In this document: piece by piece, positions 46,963 to 55,030 of the stretch
Numbering within the stretch: position 1 is the stretch's first letter
Layout: every line of letters starts with the position of its first letter
Assembly (NCBI RefSeq): GCF_018918325.1
Contig: NZ_JAHLQH010000053.1
Coordinates: forward strand, 23,165-87,164
Length of the DNA stretch: 64,000 bases
Direction of reading: 5' to 3'
DNA from: Clostridium sp. MSJ-8
GTDB taxonomy: Bacteria; Bacillota; Clostridia; Clostridiales; Clostridiaceae
Position numbers and translations under genes: made by a program
Notes under the pieces: generated by a model
Told to the model about the DNA's origin: nothing
Database searches by the model: none
The model's input: only the letters and a program-made list of their open reading frames with translations

Positions 46963-46993
46963 AAAAAAACGTCCTATACAAAAATATAGGACG
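46963..46993 (-). terminator. leader attenuator hairpin upstream of ilvB
   Basis: On the minus strand CGTCCTATA and TATAGGACG form a perfect 9-bp stem followed by seven T residues, 40 bases before the ilvB start and inside its transcript. An outer GATTAG/CTAATC pair brackets it. No T-box sequence is visible. It may be an attenuator whose sensor I cannot identify. Confidence 0.7.
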
Positions 46994-47041
46994 AAGAGAA
47001 AACTCCTAATCGCAGTATATACTATATTTGTCTATACATAT

Positions 47042-47070
47042 ATTATATGTTAATTGTAGTATATAATCAA
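47042..47070 (-). promoter_or_regulatory. promoter of ilvB
   Basis: On the minus strand TTGATT (47070-47065) and TATAAT (47047-47042) lie 17 bases apart. The leader to the ATG is about 110 bases. The -35 and -10 boxes sit just past the stop codon of the upstream minus-strand gene. Confidence 0.7.
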
Positions 47071-47080
47071 TAATAGAAAA

Positions 47081-47503
47081 TTATGTGCGCATTTTGAATT
47101 CATGCTTGCAGCGCTTACATGTAACTATTATTTTTTTCTTGCCACGAGGAAGTCTTAGTTTTTGATTGCAATTAGGACATCTAACTATTTTATATTTAAA
47201 TTTATCCTTTATTAATATTCCTGCTTTTTTGAAAGCAATAGTAATGTTGTATAAACTAGAATTAGGAATATTAGGTAGACGTTTATTAAATCTAAATAGT
47301 ATTTTGTTATTTACAAAATTAGTAAATTTATTTAATTCATTATATCTTTTGTAAGTATTTTTTGAAAATGCACGAAAAAGAACATATATCATTAATAATG
47401 CACTTATAATTCTAGTGTAAGGAAATATATTCAATATGCAGCATAGAATTAATAAAAAAATAGAAAGTAAATCAAAACCATATGTGTTGTATAAAAATTT
47501 CAT
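47081..47503 (-). CDS. small membrane protein with C-terminal zinc ribbon
   Basis: A 140-residue protein. One or two membrane helices fill residues 10-45 (LLSIFLLILCCILNIF and IISALLMIYVLFRAF). A basic middle follows, then a C-terminal zinc ribbon with CPNC and CKRC (about 108-134). The minus-strand sequence AGGAGG stands eight bases before ATG 47503 and only two before ATG 47509, so the shorter form is chosen. Similar proteins occur in clostridia; function unknown. Confidence 0.7.
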   Translation of the reverse strand: MKFLYNTYGFDLLSIFLLILCCILNIFPYTRIISALLMIYVLFRAFSKNTYKRYNELNKFTNFVNNKILFRFNKRLPNIPNSSLYNITIAFKKAGILIKDKFKYKIVRCPNCNQKLRLPRGKKKIIVTCKRCKHEFKMRT

Positions 47504-47630
47504 AATCATAGCCTCCTAAAAATATTTTAGCATAAAAATAAAAGATATTTATTAAGAAAAAATTTTTTTATGGAGAATGAATTATGATATTATATATATG
47601 TGGAAATAAATGAGAGTGAGGGTGGTTGAG

Positions 47631-49067
47631 ATGGTAAATGGAACAATAATGCAATACTTTGAATGGTATCTGCCAAATGATTCTACCTTATGGAGAAAAG
47701 TAAAAAAGGAAGCCAAAAATCTAAAGAATATTGGAATAACGGCAGTATGGTTACCTCCAGCATATAAGGGAAGTGAAGGAGTTAATGATGTTGGGTATAC
47801 AGTTTATGACTTATATGATTTAGGAGAATTTGATCAAAAAGGTTCTATACCTACAAAGTATGGTAGTAAAGATGAATACATAGCTGCAATAAAGGAATTA
47901 AAAGAACAAGGAATAGACATATATGCTGATGTTTCATTAGATCATAAGATGGGAGCGGATGAAACAGAGATGGTATTAGCTTTTGAAGATGATCCTAATA
48001 ATAGGAATATACAAATATCATCTCGTGAACTTATAGAAGCATGGACTAAGTTTACATTTCCAGGAAGGAATAATAAATATTCTAGTTTCAAATGGAATTG
48101 GACTCATTTTGATGGAGTAGATTGGGACGAAAAAAGTAAAAGGAATTCTTTATTTAAATTTGAAAGTAAAGATTGGAATACTGGTGTAGATTTAGAATTT
48201 GGTAATTTTGATTACCTTATGGGAGCTGATATAGATACAAGTAATGAAGAAGTAATTGAAGAAGTAGGCAAATGGGGAAAGTGGTATGTAGATTTAACTG
48301 ATGTTGATGGCTTTAGATTAGATGCTGCTAAGCATATAAGCTATAATTTTTTAGTGGATTGGATAGAGAAACTTAGAAAAGAAACTGGGAAAGAACTATT
48401 TACAGTAGCTGAATATTGGAATGCAGATACTAACATATTAAATAAGTATTTAGATACTATAAGTGAAACTTTTTCTTTATTTGATGTTCCTCTTCATTAT
48501 CATTTCTTTGATGCATCTAAGCAGAAAGATAGATATGATTTAAGAAATATATTCAAAAATACGGTTGTAGAAAGTCATCCAATAAATGCAGTAACTTTTG
48601 TTGATAATCATGATACTCAACCTGGACAAGCGTTAGAATCGTGGATAGAACCATGGTTTAAGCCTTTAGCTTATTCATTAATATTATTAAGAGAAAGTGG
48701 GTATCCTTGCGTATTTTATGGCGATTATTATGGAATATCACATAATAATATTGGTTCTATAAAGAATATAATAGATATTATAATGGAAATAAGAACGAAA
48801 AATTCTTATGGAAAACAGATTGATTATTTTGATAATCCTAATATTATAGGATGGACGCGAGAAGGCATAGACGGAAGAAATGGAGTAGCAGTAGTTATGT
48901 CTAATAATTATGATGGAGAAAAATATATGAGCATAGGTAAACAATATGCAGGTGTAGCATTTAAGGACGTAACCCAAAATATAGAAGATAATATTATAAT
49001 TGATGATAATGGTTTCGGTATTTTTAAGACAAGAGGACAAAAAGTAAGTATATGGGTTGAAGCATAA
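47631..49067 (+). CDS. cytoplasmic alpha-amylase (GH13)
   Basis: A 478-residue alpha-amylase of the intracellular AmyA type. It opens VNGTIMQYFEWYLPNDS without a signal peptide, so it should act on glycogen or maltodextrins inside the cell. GH13 regions: DVSLDHKMG (region I), VDGFRLDAAKH with the nucleophile Asp (II), FTVAEYWN with the acid/base Glu (III) and FVDNHDTQPG (IV). The start is ATG 47631 with GTGAGGGTGG upstream; ATG 47610 is in frame but badly placed. Monocistronic. Confidence 0.93.
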   Translation: MVNGTIMQYFEWYLPNDSTLWRKVKKEAKNLKNIGITAVWLPPAYKGSEGVNDVGYTVYDLYDLGEFDQKGSIPTKYGSKDEYIAAIKELKEQGIDIYADVSLDHKMGADETEMVLAFEDDPNNRNIQISSRELIEAWTKFTFPGRNNKYSSFKWNWTHFDGVDWDEKSKRNSLFKFESKDWNTGVDLEFGNFDYLMGADIDTSNEEVIEEVGKWGKWYVDLTDVDGFRLDAAKHISYNFLVDWIEKLRKETGKELFTVAEYWNADTNILNKYLDTISETFSLFDVPLHYHFFDASKQKDRYDLRNIFKNTVVESHPINAVTFVDNHDTQPGQALESWIEPWFKPLAYSLILLRESGYPCVFYGDYYGISHNNIGSIKNIIDIIMEIRTKNSYGKQIDYFDNPNIIGWTREGIDGRNGVAVVMSNNYDGEKYMSIGKQYAGVAFKDVTQNIEDNIIIDDNGFGIFKTRGQKVSIWVEA

Positions 49068-49152
49068 AGATTAATATTATATTTCCTAATGATTAGTATC
49101 AATATTATGTGTTTTCATAAATTATATAATTTCATTAAGTATTTCTAAATGT

Positions 49153-49233
49153 AAAAAAATTAAGGTAGCTAAATGTTGTAAATTCACTAAAGTTTAAATA
49201 GTACAAAATTTTAAATGCTAACTTAATTTTTTT
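49153..49233. terminator. bidirectional terminator between amylase and permease genes
   Basis: A7TTAAG-TAGC (from 49153) pairs with GCTA-CTTAAT7 (ending 49233), with about 45 bases in the loop. It fits the two converging genes. Confidence 0.6.
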
Positions 49234-49248
49234 ACTCTATAAATAAGT

Positions 49249-50574
49249 TTAATAATTTTTATTTTTGCATCTATAGAATACTATTGCACCTATTACTATA
49301 GTTATAAATATAGCAAAATACAAAAATATAATTGGGTTTGATAAACTACCAGTTAAAACTATAATAGATCCAATAATAGCCATAATAGGATTAAACTTGC
49401 CTTTAAAGAATCCCTTAATTGTACCTCTAAATGATAATTTTATAACTTGAATATATAGAACTATATATACTATGTAACTAAATATTACAGCTATTTCAGA
49501 TACATCGGAATTAGGTAATAAATCAAATTTAATTGATATGTAGTGTACAAAGGTCCATATAATTGTCATTATAAAACTAAAAAATGTTGAATGAATAGAT
49601 AATCCGTATTTTTCATTAGTAGTAGAATAAATATTTGAAAAAGGAATCATATTCTTTGTGCCTAATATATGAGGCATTCTTATAGAACCAAGGATTATCC
49701 CATTTAATGTTCCTAGAACAGATATAATAACAAATATTAGGATTATTTTAGAACCAAAACTACCTAATAGATTATTAGCAGCATAGGATACATGAGCATC
49801 ACCTAGAGCCATAATATTTTCTGGACCTACGTACATACTTATACCTACAAAATAAGCAATATATATAATAAGTATAGAAATAGGAGCTATAATAAGTGCA
49901 ATAGGTAGATTTTTTTTAGGATTTTCTATTTCATCACTTATAGAAGTGGATACAATCCAACCATCAAATGCAAAGGCAACAGGAGCAATAGCTGTTAACC
50001 AACTATATGATTTAATATGAGCTATGTCTGCAAGTTCTATACTTGAATAATCTCCATAGATTACACCAAATATTGCTATAAGAAAAAGAGGTAGTAGTTT
50101 AATGACTGTAGATAGGTTTTGAAGAATTCCTCCTAATTTTGATGAGAGATAATTAATTGAAAAATCAATAGCTAATATTATTATGGATAAAAGTATTTGA
50201 CCTTCTAGAGATAATTCTACATTAAATAATTGACATAAATATATTACTGATACCCAAGAAACAACAGAGAGTAGTGTGGGATAATATAGTAAAGATAAAA
50301 ACCAACCAATAGCACATGCAATAGAATGATATGAGTGTTCTTCTATGTATCCTATGATTCCTCCTGAATTATTACTACGCGATGCAAGTTCAGCTATACT
50401 TAAACCTCCAAATATTATACATATAGCAGCTATGCAGAAAATAAGTACTCCCAAAGTAATACTTCCATCAGTTGCAACTAGTATATTGTCGCTTTTGAAG
50501 AAAATTCCAGATCCAATAACAATACCTACAATCATCCCAATGGTAGTAAATAAGTTATATTTAACTTTCGACAA
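49249..50574 (-). CDS. APC family amino-acid permease
   Basis: A 441-residue transporter with twelve predicted helices. It opens YNLFTTIGMIVGIVIGSGIFF, the helix-1 substrate-binding motif GSG(I/V)F of the APC superfamily, and holds AIAPVAFAFDGWIVSTSISDEI in helix 6, as in the SteT/LAT-like branch. Substrate not predictable. TTG start at 50574, minus strand, behind AAAGGATGG. Divergent from the YtxH gene with 175 bases between. Confidence 0.9.
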   Translation of the reverse strand: MSKVKYNLFTTIGMIVGIVIGSGIFFKSDNILVATDGSITLGVLIFCIAAICIIFGGLSIAELASRSNNSGGIIGYIEEHSYHSIACAIGWFLSLLYYPTLLSVVSWVSVIYLCQLFNVELSLEGQILLSIIILAIDFSINYLSSKLGGILQNLSTVIKLLPLFLIAIFGVIYGDYSSIELADIAHIKSYSWLTAIAPVAFAFDGWIVSTSISDEIENPKKNLPIALIIAPISILIIYIAYFVGISMYVGPENIMALGDAHVSYAANNLLGSFGSKIILIFVIISVLGTLNGIILGSIRMPHILGTKNMIPFSNIYSTTNEKYGLSIHSTFFSFIMTIIWTFVHYISIKFDLLPNSDVSEIAVIFSYIVYIVLYIQVIKLSFRGTIKGFFKGKFNPIMAIIGSIIVLTGSLSNPIIFLYFAIFITIVIGAIVFYRCKNKNY

Positions 50575-50748
50575 GATAATCCATCCTTTCGTATTTATAT
50601 TTAATATAATTATAAATATATCATAAAAAAGAAAAAAGGACTACTTTCACATTAATAAAATATTAATAAAATATAATATAATATATATAAGTTTTGATTT
50701 ACTTATATAGTATAATTAATGTATATAGAGAATGAGGAGGTATTTTGT

Positions 50749-51123
50749 ATGAGAATAGCTAAGATTATTGAAGAAAAGAAAAAAGCTCAAAAAAGAAAGG
50801 AAAGGAAAAAGGTAGCAAAAGTAGCAGGAACTACAGCAGTTATAGGAGCTACTGTTGGAGCGTTAACAGGAGTACTTACAGCTCCTAAGTCTGGTAAAGA
50901 GACAAGAGAAGATTTAGCTAAAGTAGCTAAGAAAACAAAAGAAGGAGCAAAAGAAAAAGGTAAAGAAATAAAGGACAATGTTTCTAATAAAGTAGAACAA
51001 GGTAAAAGTAATTTAGGGGAAGCTAAAGAAAAAATATCTGAATATTTAGCAAGTAAAAAAAATAAAGAAATTCAAAATGAAGAAGTAGAAGAAACATCTA
51101 CAGAGGAAATTGAAGAAGAGTAA
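50749..51123 (+). CDS. YtxH domain protein
   Basis: A 124-residue protein. A basic start (MRIAKIIEEKKKAQKRKERK) leads into a Gly/Ala-rich helix (GTTAVIGATVGALTGVLTAPKSGKETREDL), the YtxH core. The rest is a charged coiled coil of KEKGKEIKDN type and an acidic end. YtxH proteins are membrane-associated and stress-linked in Bacillus; the molecular role is unclear. The start is ATG 50749 behind GAGGAGG. It is paired with a DUF948 gene 20 bases downstream, a common pair. Confidence 0.87.
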   Translation: MRIAKIIEEKKKAQKRKERKKVAKVAGTTAVIGATVGALTGVLTAPKSGKETREDLAKVAKKTKEGAKEKGKEIKDNVSNKVEQGKSNLGEAKEKISEYLASKKNKEIQNEEVEETSTEEIEEE

Positions 51124-51142
51124 TTAAGGTGGTAAGGTAAAT

Positions 51143-51478
51143 ATGTATATCTCTGTTTCAGATTTATTATGGGGAATATTCTGGATACTTATAGCAGTAG
51201 CTGTAGTTATATTGATTATTGCCTTGATAAAAATAATAAAATTAGTAGGAAATATAAATAGTTTAATAGAAGATAATAAAAAAAATGTAGACAAGTTATG
51301 TCGGGATCTTCCCACAATCTCTAATAATGTTAGTGAGATAACTGACAATATTAAAGATGTAAGTGAGGTAGTAACAGAGACTACAGCAGATGTGTTAGTT
51401 GCTAAAGACAAAGTATCTGATACTATTACAACAGTAAAAGATATAGTAAGTATTGTAAAAGATATTTTCTTTAAGTAA
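51143..51478 (+). CDS. DUF948 membrane protein
   Basis: A 111-residue protein: one membrane helix (residues 7-29, LLWGIFWILIAVAVVILIIALI) followed by an amphipathic coiled region with regular hydrophobic and Asn/Asp positions (NNVSEITDNIKDVSEVV). This is the DUF948 layout (YtxG-like), usually beside ytxH as here. Probably an envelope or stress protein. Confidence 0.85.
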   Translation: MYISVSDLLWGIFWILIAVAVVILIIALIKIIKLVGNINSLIEDNKKNVDKLCRDLPTISNNVSEITDNIKDVSEVVTETTADVLVAKDKVSDTITTVKDIVSIVKDIFFK

Positions 51479-51491
51479 AAAACTATTTTTT

Positions 51492-51517
51492 AAGTGGTTG
51501 AAAAACCACTTTTTTTT
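51492..51517 (+). terminator. intrinsic terminator after the YtxH/DUF948 pair
   Basis: AAGTGGTT (51492-51499) pairs with AACCACTT (51504-51511), followed by a T-run to 51517. Confidence 0.9.
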
Positions 51518-51571
51518 ATAAGATTAATATGTATAATAGTTAGTATAGTTTATAAATGAGGTGATATAGTA

Positions 51572-51874
51572 ATGATAAAACATATTGTATTATGGAAAGT
51601 AAAAGAATTACACGAAGGAAAAGATAAAAAATTTATTACAAAAAAAATGAAAGATGATTTAGAAGGATTAGTAGGACAAATTGATGTGATAAAATCATTA
51701 AACGTGGGTATAGACATATCTGGAAATGACAATAATTATGATGTATGCTTAGTTTCAGAATTTAATGATATGAATGATCTTAAGGCATATGCTACAGATC
51801 CAAGACATCTAGAAGTAGGAAAGTACATTAAGGAAGTAGCTATTAGTAGAGTAGCAACAGACTTTGAAATTTAG
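51572..51874 (+). CDS. Dabb family protein (stress-responsive A/B barrel)
   Basis: A 100-residue dimeric alpha/beta-barrel protein. It opens IKHIVLWKVKELHEGKDKK and shows DVCLVSEFNDMNDLKAYATDPRHLEV, the Dabb signature. Members vary in role, from stress proteins to polyketide cyclases; nothing here narrows it. GAGGTGAT precedes the ATG. The PAP2 gene begins directly after it. Confidence 0.88.
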   Translation: MIKHIVLWKVKELHEGKDKKFITKKMKDDLEGLVGQIDVIKSLNVGIDISGNDNNYDVCLVSEFNDMNDLKAYATDPRHLEVGKYIKEVAISRVATDFEI

Positions 51875-51883
51875 GTGATTAAA

Positions 51884-52417
51884 GTGGGGGTTATTCAGAG
51901 TTTTGATTTTAGTATATTAGATTATATAAGAGAGAATTTGTCAAATTCACTTTTAGATAATGTTATGCCGCTTTTTACTCATTTGGGGGATGCAGGTATT
52001 ATATGGATAATAATTACTGTGTATTTATTGATTATAAAGAAATATAGAAAATATGGTGTGATAATGTTACTAGCGCTTGGTTTAGATGTACTAGTGTGTA
52101 ATGTATTACTTAAGGAACTTGTAGGAAGAGCAAGACCTTTTGAAGTTAGACCATATATAGATATTATAATTAATAAACCTAAAGATCCATCGTTTCCATC
52201 AGGCCATACAGCAATTGCATTTGCAGCAGCATCAGTATTATGTTACATGGATAGAAGAACAGGAATATTTGCAATAATTATTGCAAGCATCATTGCTTTT
52301 TCTAGATTATATTTATATGTACATTATCCTACCGATGTATTAGCAGGCATAATTGTAGGTATATTATGTGGAGTTGTAGCTATAAAGATATATAAGAAAT
52401 TTATAGGCAAGATATAA
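51884..52417 (+). CDS. PAP2 family membrane phosphatase
   Basis: A 177-residue protein with about five helices. The three acid-phosphatase motifs are complete: KELVGRARP, PSFPSGHTA and SRLYLYVHYPTD. Likely substrates are undecaprenyl diphosphate or phosphatidic acid. AGGTGATT, which includes the stop of the previous gene, serves GTG 51884; GTG 51875 is in frame but is part of that site. Confidence 0.9.
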   Translation: MGVIQSFDFSILDYIRENLSNSLLDNVMPLFTHLGDAGIIWIIITVYLLIIKKYRKYGVIMLLALGLDVLVCNVLLKELVGRARPFEVRPYIDIIINKPKDPSFPSGHTAIAFAAASVLCYMDRRTGIFAIIIASIIAFSRLYLYVHYPTDVLAGIIVGILCGVVAIKIYKKFIGKI

Positions 52418-52427
52418 TTACATAGTT

Positions 52428-52473
52428 CTATGGAAACTGTTGCTATCTTTTTTAGATGGTAGCAGTTTCTATG
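52428..52473 (+). terminator. long hairpin after the PAP2 gene
   Basis: TATGGAAACTGTTGCTATCT pairs with AGATGGTAGCAGTTTCTATG, including a few G-U pairs, around a short T-loop. A T-run after the stem is missing, so termination is uncertain. Confidence 0.5.
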
Positions 52474-52502
52474 ATATCAAAATAAGTTAGGGGAGTTTAT
52501 TT

Positions 52503-53666
52503 ATGAAAGTTAATTGGAATTCTAAATATACAACAATTTCAGTTTATTGCTTCTTGGTTGTAAGTTGTATAATAATTTTCTATCTGTCATTATCACAAAT
52601 AGATGTTGTTTATGCTAAGGTACAAGAAGGAATAGGTGTCTTACAACCATTTTTTATAGGTATAGTTATAGCATATTTATTAAATTTTATAGTTAAATTT
52701 TTAGAAGAAGTAGCCATAAAAAATAAATATATATCAAAAGTTATAAAAAAACCTAAGAGATGGCTTAGCCTATTTATTGCATATAGTATAGCAGTATTTC
52801 TAGTAGCATTATTTATTAGATTTGTATTACCTCAGCTTATAGATAGTATAGTAGGACTTATAAATGATATACCGAGATATATAGATAGTAGTAATGAATT
52901 AATAAGTAAAGCATATAAGAAATTAGATTTAAGTCCTAGAAATCAACAATTGATTAATTCAAATATTAATAAGCTAATTGATTATATTATAAAAACAGCT
53001 ACAGGATTACTTCCTATACTAGGTAATTTATTTAAAACATTAGCATCAAGTGTTTGGAACATTGTTATAGGATTAATAGTTTCAATATATTTACTTATGG
53101 AAAAAGAAAAATTCATAGCACTTAGTAGAAAGGTTACTTATGGCATTATGCCAGTTAAAGCAGCAGAAAAGATAAATGAAGTAGCACATAGAAGTAATGA
53201 TGTATTTGGAAAGTTTTTAACAGGAAAAATCTTTGATTCTTTTATAATAGGGATTTTAACTTTTATTATTTTGGCAATATTTAAAATGCCATATACAACA
53301 CTAGTATCAGTAATAGTAGGTTGTACCAACATAATACCGTTTTTTGGGCCTTTTATAGGTGCAATACCATCATTTTTAATTATAATGTTTGTTGATCCAA
53401 TAAAAGCAATATGGTTTTTAGTAATAATTCTTATAATTCAACAATTAGATGGAAATATAATAGGGCCTAAGATCCTTGGAAATTCTATAGGTATTTCAGC
53501 ATTTTGGATACTATTTGCAATAATGGTTGCTGGAAAGTTTTTAGGACTTGTTGGAATGGTAATAGGTGTACCTATATTTGCTGTTTTTTATACATTGATA
53601 AAAGAGTTTATTGAAGAAAGACTTAAGAAAAAAGGGTTAAAGGTAGAGACCAAAGATTATATGTGA
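52503..53666 (+). CDS. AI-2E family transporter, first copy
   Basis: A 387-residue membrane protein with about eight helices. It has the two hallmarks of the family: GVLQPFFIGIVIAYLLNFIV near the N-terminus and the C-terminal run IIPFFGPFIGAIPSFLII, with QQLDGNIIGPKILGNSIGIS. Named for TqsA (autoinducer-2 exporter), the family also includes Na+/H+ antiporters; the substrate cannot be told. No luxS nearby. Confidence 0.9.
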   Translation: MKVNWNSKYTTISVYCFLVVSCIIIFYLSLSQIDVVYAKVQEGIGVLQPFFIGIVIAYLLNFIVKFLEEVAIKNKYISKVIKKPKRWLSLFIAYSIAVFLVALFIRFVLPQLIDSIVGLINDIPRYIDSSNELISKAYKKLDLSPRNQQLINSNINKLIDYIIKTATGLLPILGNLFKTLASSVWNIVIGLIVSIYLLMEKEKFIALSRKVTYGIMPVKAAEKINEVAHRSNDVFGKFLTGKIFDSFIIGILTFIILAIFKMPYTTLVSVIVGCTNIIPFFGPFIGAIPSFLIIMFVDPIKAIWFLVIILIIQQLDGNIIGPKILGNSIGISAFWILFAIMVAGKFLGLVGMVIGVPIFAVFYTLIKEFIEERLKKKGLKVETKDYM

Positions 53667-53679
53667 GAGGATGGAGAAA

Positions 53680-54882
53680 ATGAAAATATTTAGAGATCCT
53701 AAAAATAAATCAAATTTCTTATTGGCAACATATATAGTTATTTTGGCATATATATTTTTGAATTTAGATAAGATAGGAAAATTATTATTAAATGTAGTTT
53801 CGGTTATTAAACCATTTTTAATAGGTGGAGCAATTGCTTTTGTTTTGAATATATTAATGAAAATATATGAGGAAAAAGTATTTAAGAAATTGTTTGATAA
53901 ATGCAAAAAATTTGATTTGTCAAGATTAACAAGGATAGTTTCATTAATAGCTACTATAATCACTATAATGGCTATAATAATATCAATAATGTTCTTCGTT
54001 GTTCCGCAATTAATAGAAAGTGGTAAAACATTAGGCAACAATATACCTACTTACTTAGAATCATTAGAGGAAATGGTAGGAAAATATTATAAGAATACTA
54101 ATCTTATAAAAAATATATATACACAATTAATAGCAGCTGGAAAGGAAATAATTAAAGTAGCAGGAACACTTACAAGTTCTATAGTTGGCCAGGTTGTAGA
54201 CATAACAGTTGGAATAACATCTACTATAACTACAGCAGTAATTGCACTTATAGTGTCTATATATATACTACTTAGCAAGGAGAGATTAGGTAATCAAGCT
54301 AAAAAGATAATATATGCAGTTTTTAATGAAAAGGTAGCTGATAAAACAATAAAATTATCTCAATTATGTTATGAAAAATTTAGTAAGTTTGTAGGTGGGC
54401 AATGTTTAGAAGCATTGATATTAGGGATACTATGTTTCATATCTATGAGTATATTTAGGATGCCATATCCATTACTTATTAGTACATTGATATGCATAAC
54501 GGCACTTGTCCCTATAGTTGGAGCATTTATAGGGGTTATTCCTTCAGCATTTATAATATTAATGGTAGATCCTATTCAAGCAATATGGTTTATTATACTT
54601 ATCATTGTAATTCAGCAAATAGAAGGACATGTTATATATCCTTTTGTTGTTGGAAGTTCAATAGGATTATCTGCATTATGGGTTCTTTTTGCAATAACAG
54701 TAGGAGGAAAGTTATTTGGAATTATTGGAATGCTTATAGGAGTTCCATTGTTTGGAGTTATATATACATTGATAGGATACTTTACAAACAAAAGGTTAAA
54801 TAAGAAACGAATAAAAGTTGAAAATGGTATTGTGAGTAAGATTGCTAATAATAATAGTACAAAAAATGACAATAAAAAATAA
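53680..54882 (+). CDS. AI-2E family transporter, second copy
   Basis: A 400-residue paralogue of the preceding gene, with VIKPFLIGGAIAFVLNILMK, the central soluble segment around residues 110-160, ALVPIVGAFIGVIPSAFI, QQIEGHVIYPFVVGSSIGLS and a short charged tail. It follows 13 bases after the first copy, so the two may be co-translated and possibly work together. ATG 53680 has AGGATGGAG upstream; ATG 53671 lies too close to it. Confidence 0.9.
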   Translation: MKIFRDPKNKSNFLLATYIVILAYIFLNLDKIGKLLLNVVSVIKPFLIGGAIAFVLNILMKIYEEKVFKKLFDKCKKFDLSRLTRIVSLIATIITIMAIIISIMFFVVPQLIESGKTLGNNIPTYLESLEEMVGKYYKNTNLIKNIYTQLIAAGKEIIKVAGTLTSSIVGQVVDITVGITSTITTAVIALIVSIYILLSKERLGNQAKKIIYAVFNEKVADKTIKLSQLCYEKFSKFVGGQCLEALILGILCFISMSIFRMPYPLLISTLICITALVPIVGAFIGVIPSAFIILMVDPIQAIWFIILIIVIQQIEGHVIYPFVVGSSIGLSALWVLFAITVGGKLFGIIGMLIGVPLFGVIYTLIGYFTNKRLNKKRIKVENGIVSKIANNNSTKNDNKK

Positions 54883-54893
54883 TATAGAATAAA

Positions 54894-54935
54894 AAATAAA
54901 TGCCTGAATATAAATATAAAGGCATTTATTTTTTT
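54894..54935 (+). terminator. intrinsic terminator after the AI-2E pair
   Basis: AATAAATGCCT (54895-54905) pairs with AGGCATTTATT (54920-54930) and a T-run follows. Confidence 0.88.
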
Positions 54936-55030
54936 GCTTTAAATGGGAAATTGTGTTGGATTTCAATCGTTTTACAAGTGTTATTAAGCTATTTTTGTAT
55001 ATATTTGAATGTAAATAGGAGGCAAAAATT

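Noticed and set aside
46924..47041. T-box riboswitch upstream of ilvB
   Set aside because: The conserved AGGGTGGNACCGCG T-box sequence and specifier stem are not present; only a terminator hairpin is seen.
54492..54803. 103-codon frame overlapping the second AI-2E gene in another frame
   Set aside because: It is rich in rare Cys, Trp and Tyr codons and lies fully inside a well-supported gene.
54936..55030. Rex operator upstream of adhE
   Set aside because: TTGT and ACAA elements occur (54952 to 54977) but are too far apart and lack the TTGTTAA-N4-TTAACAA form.
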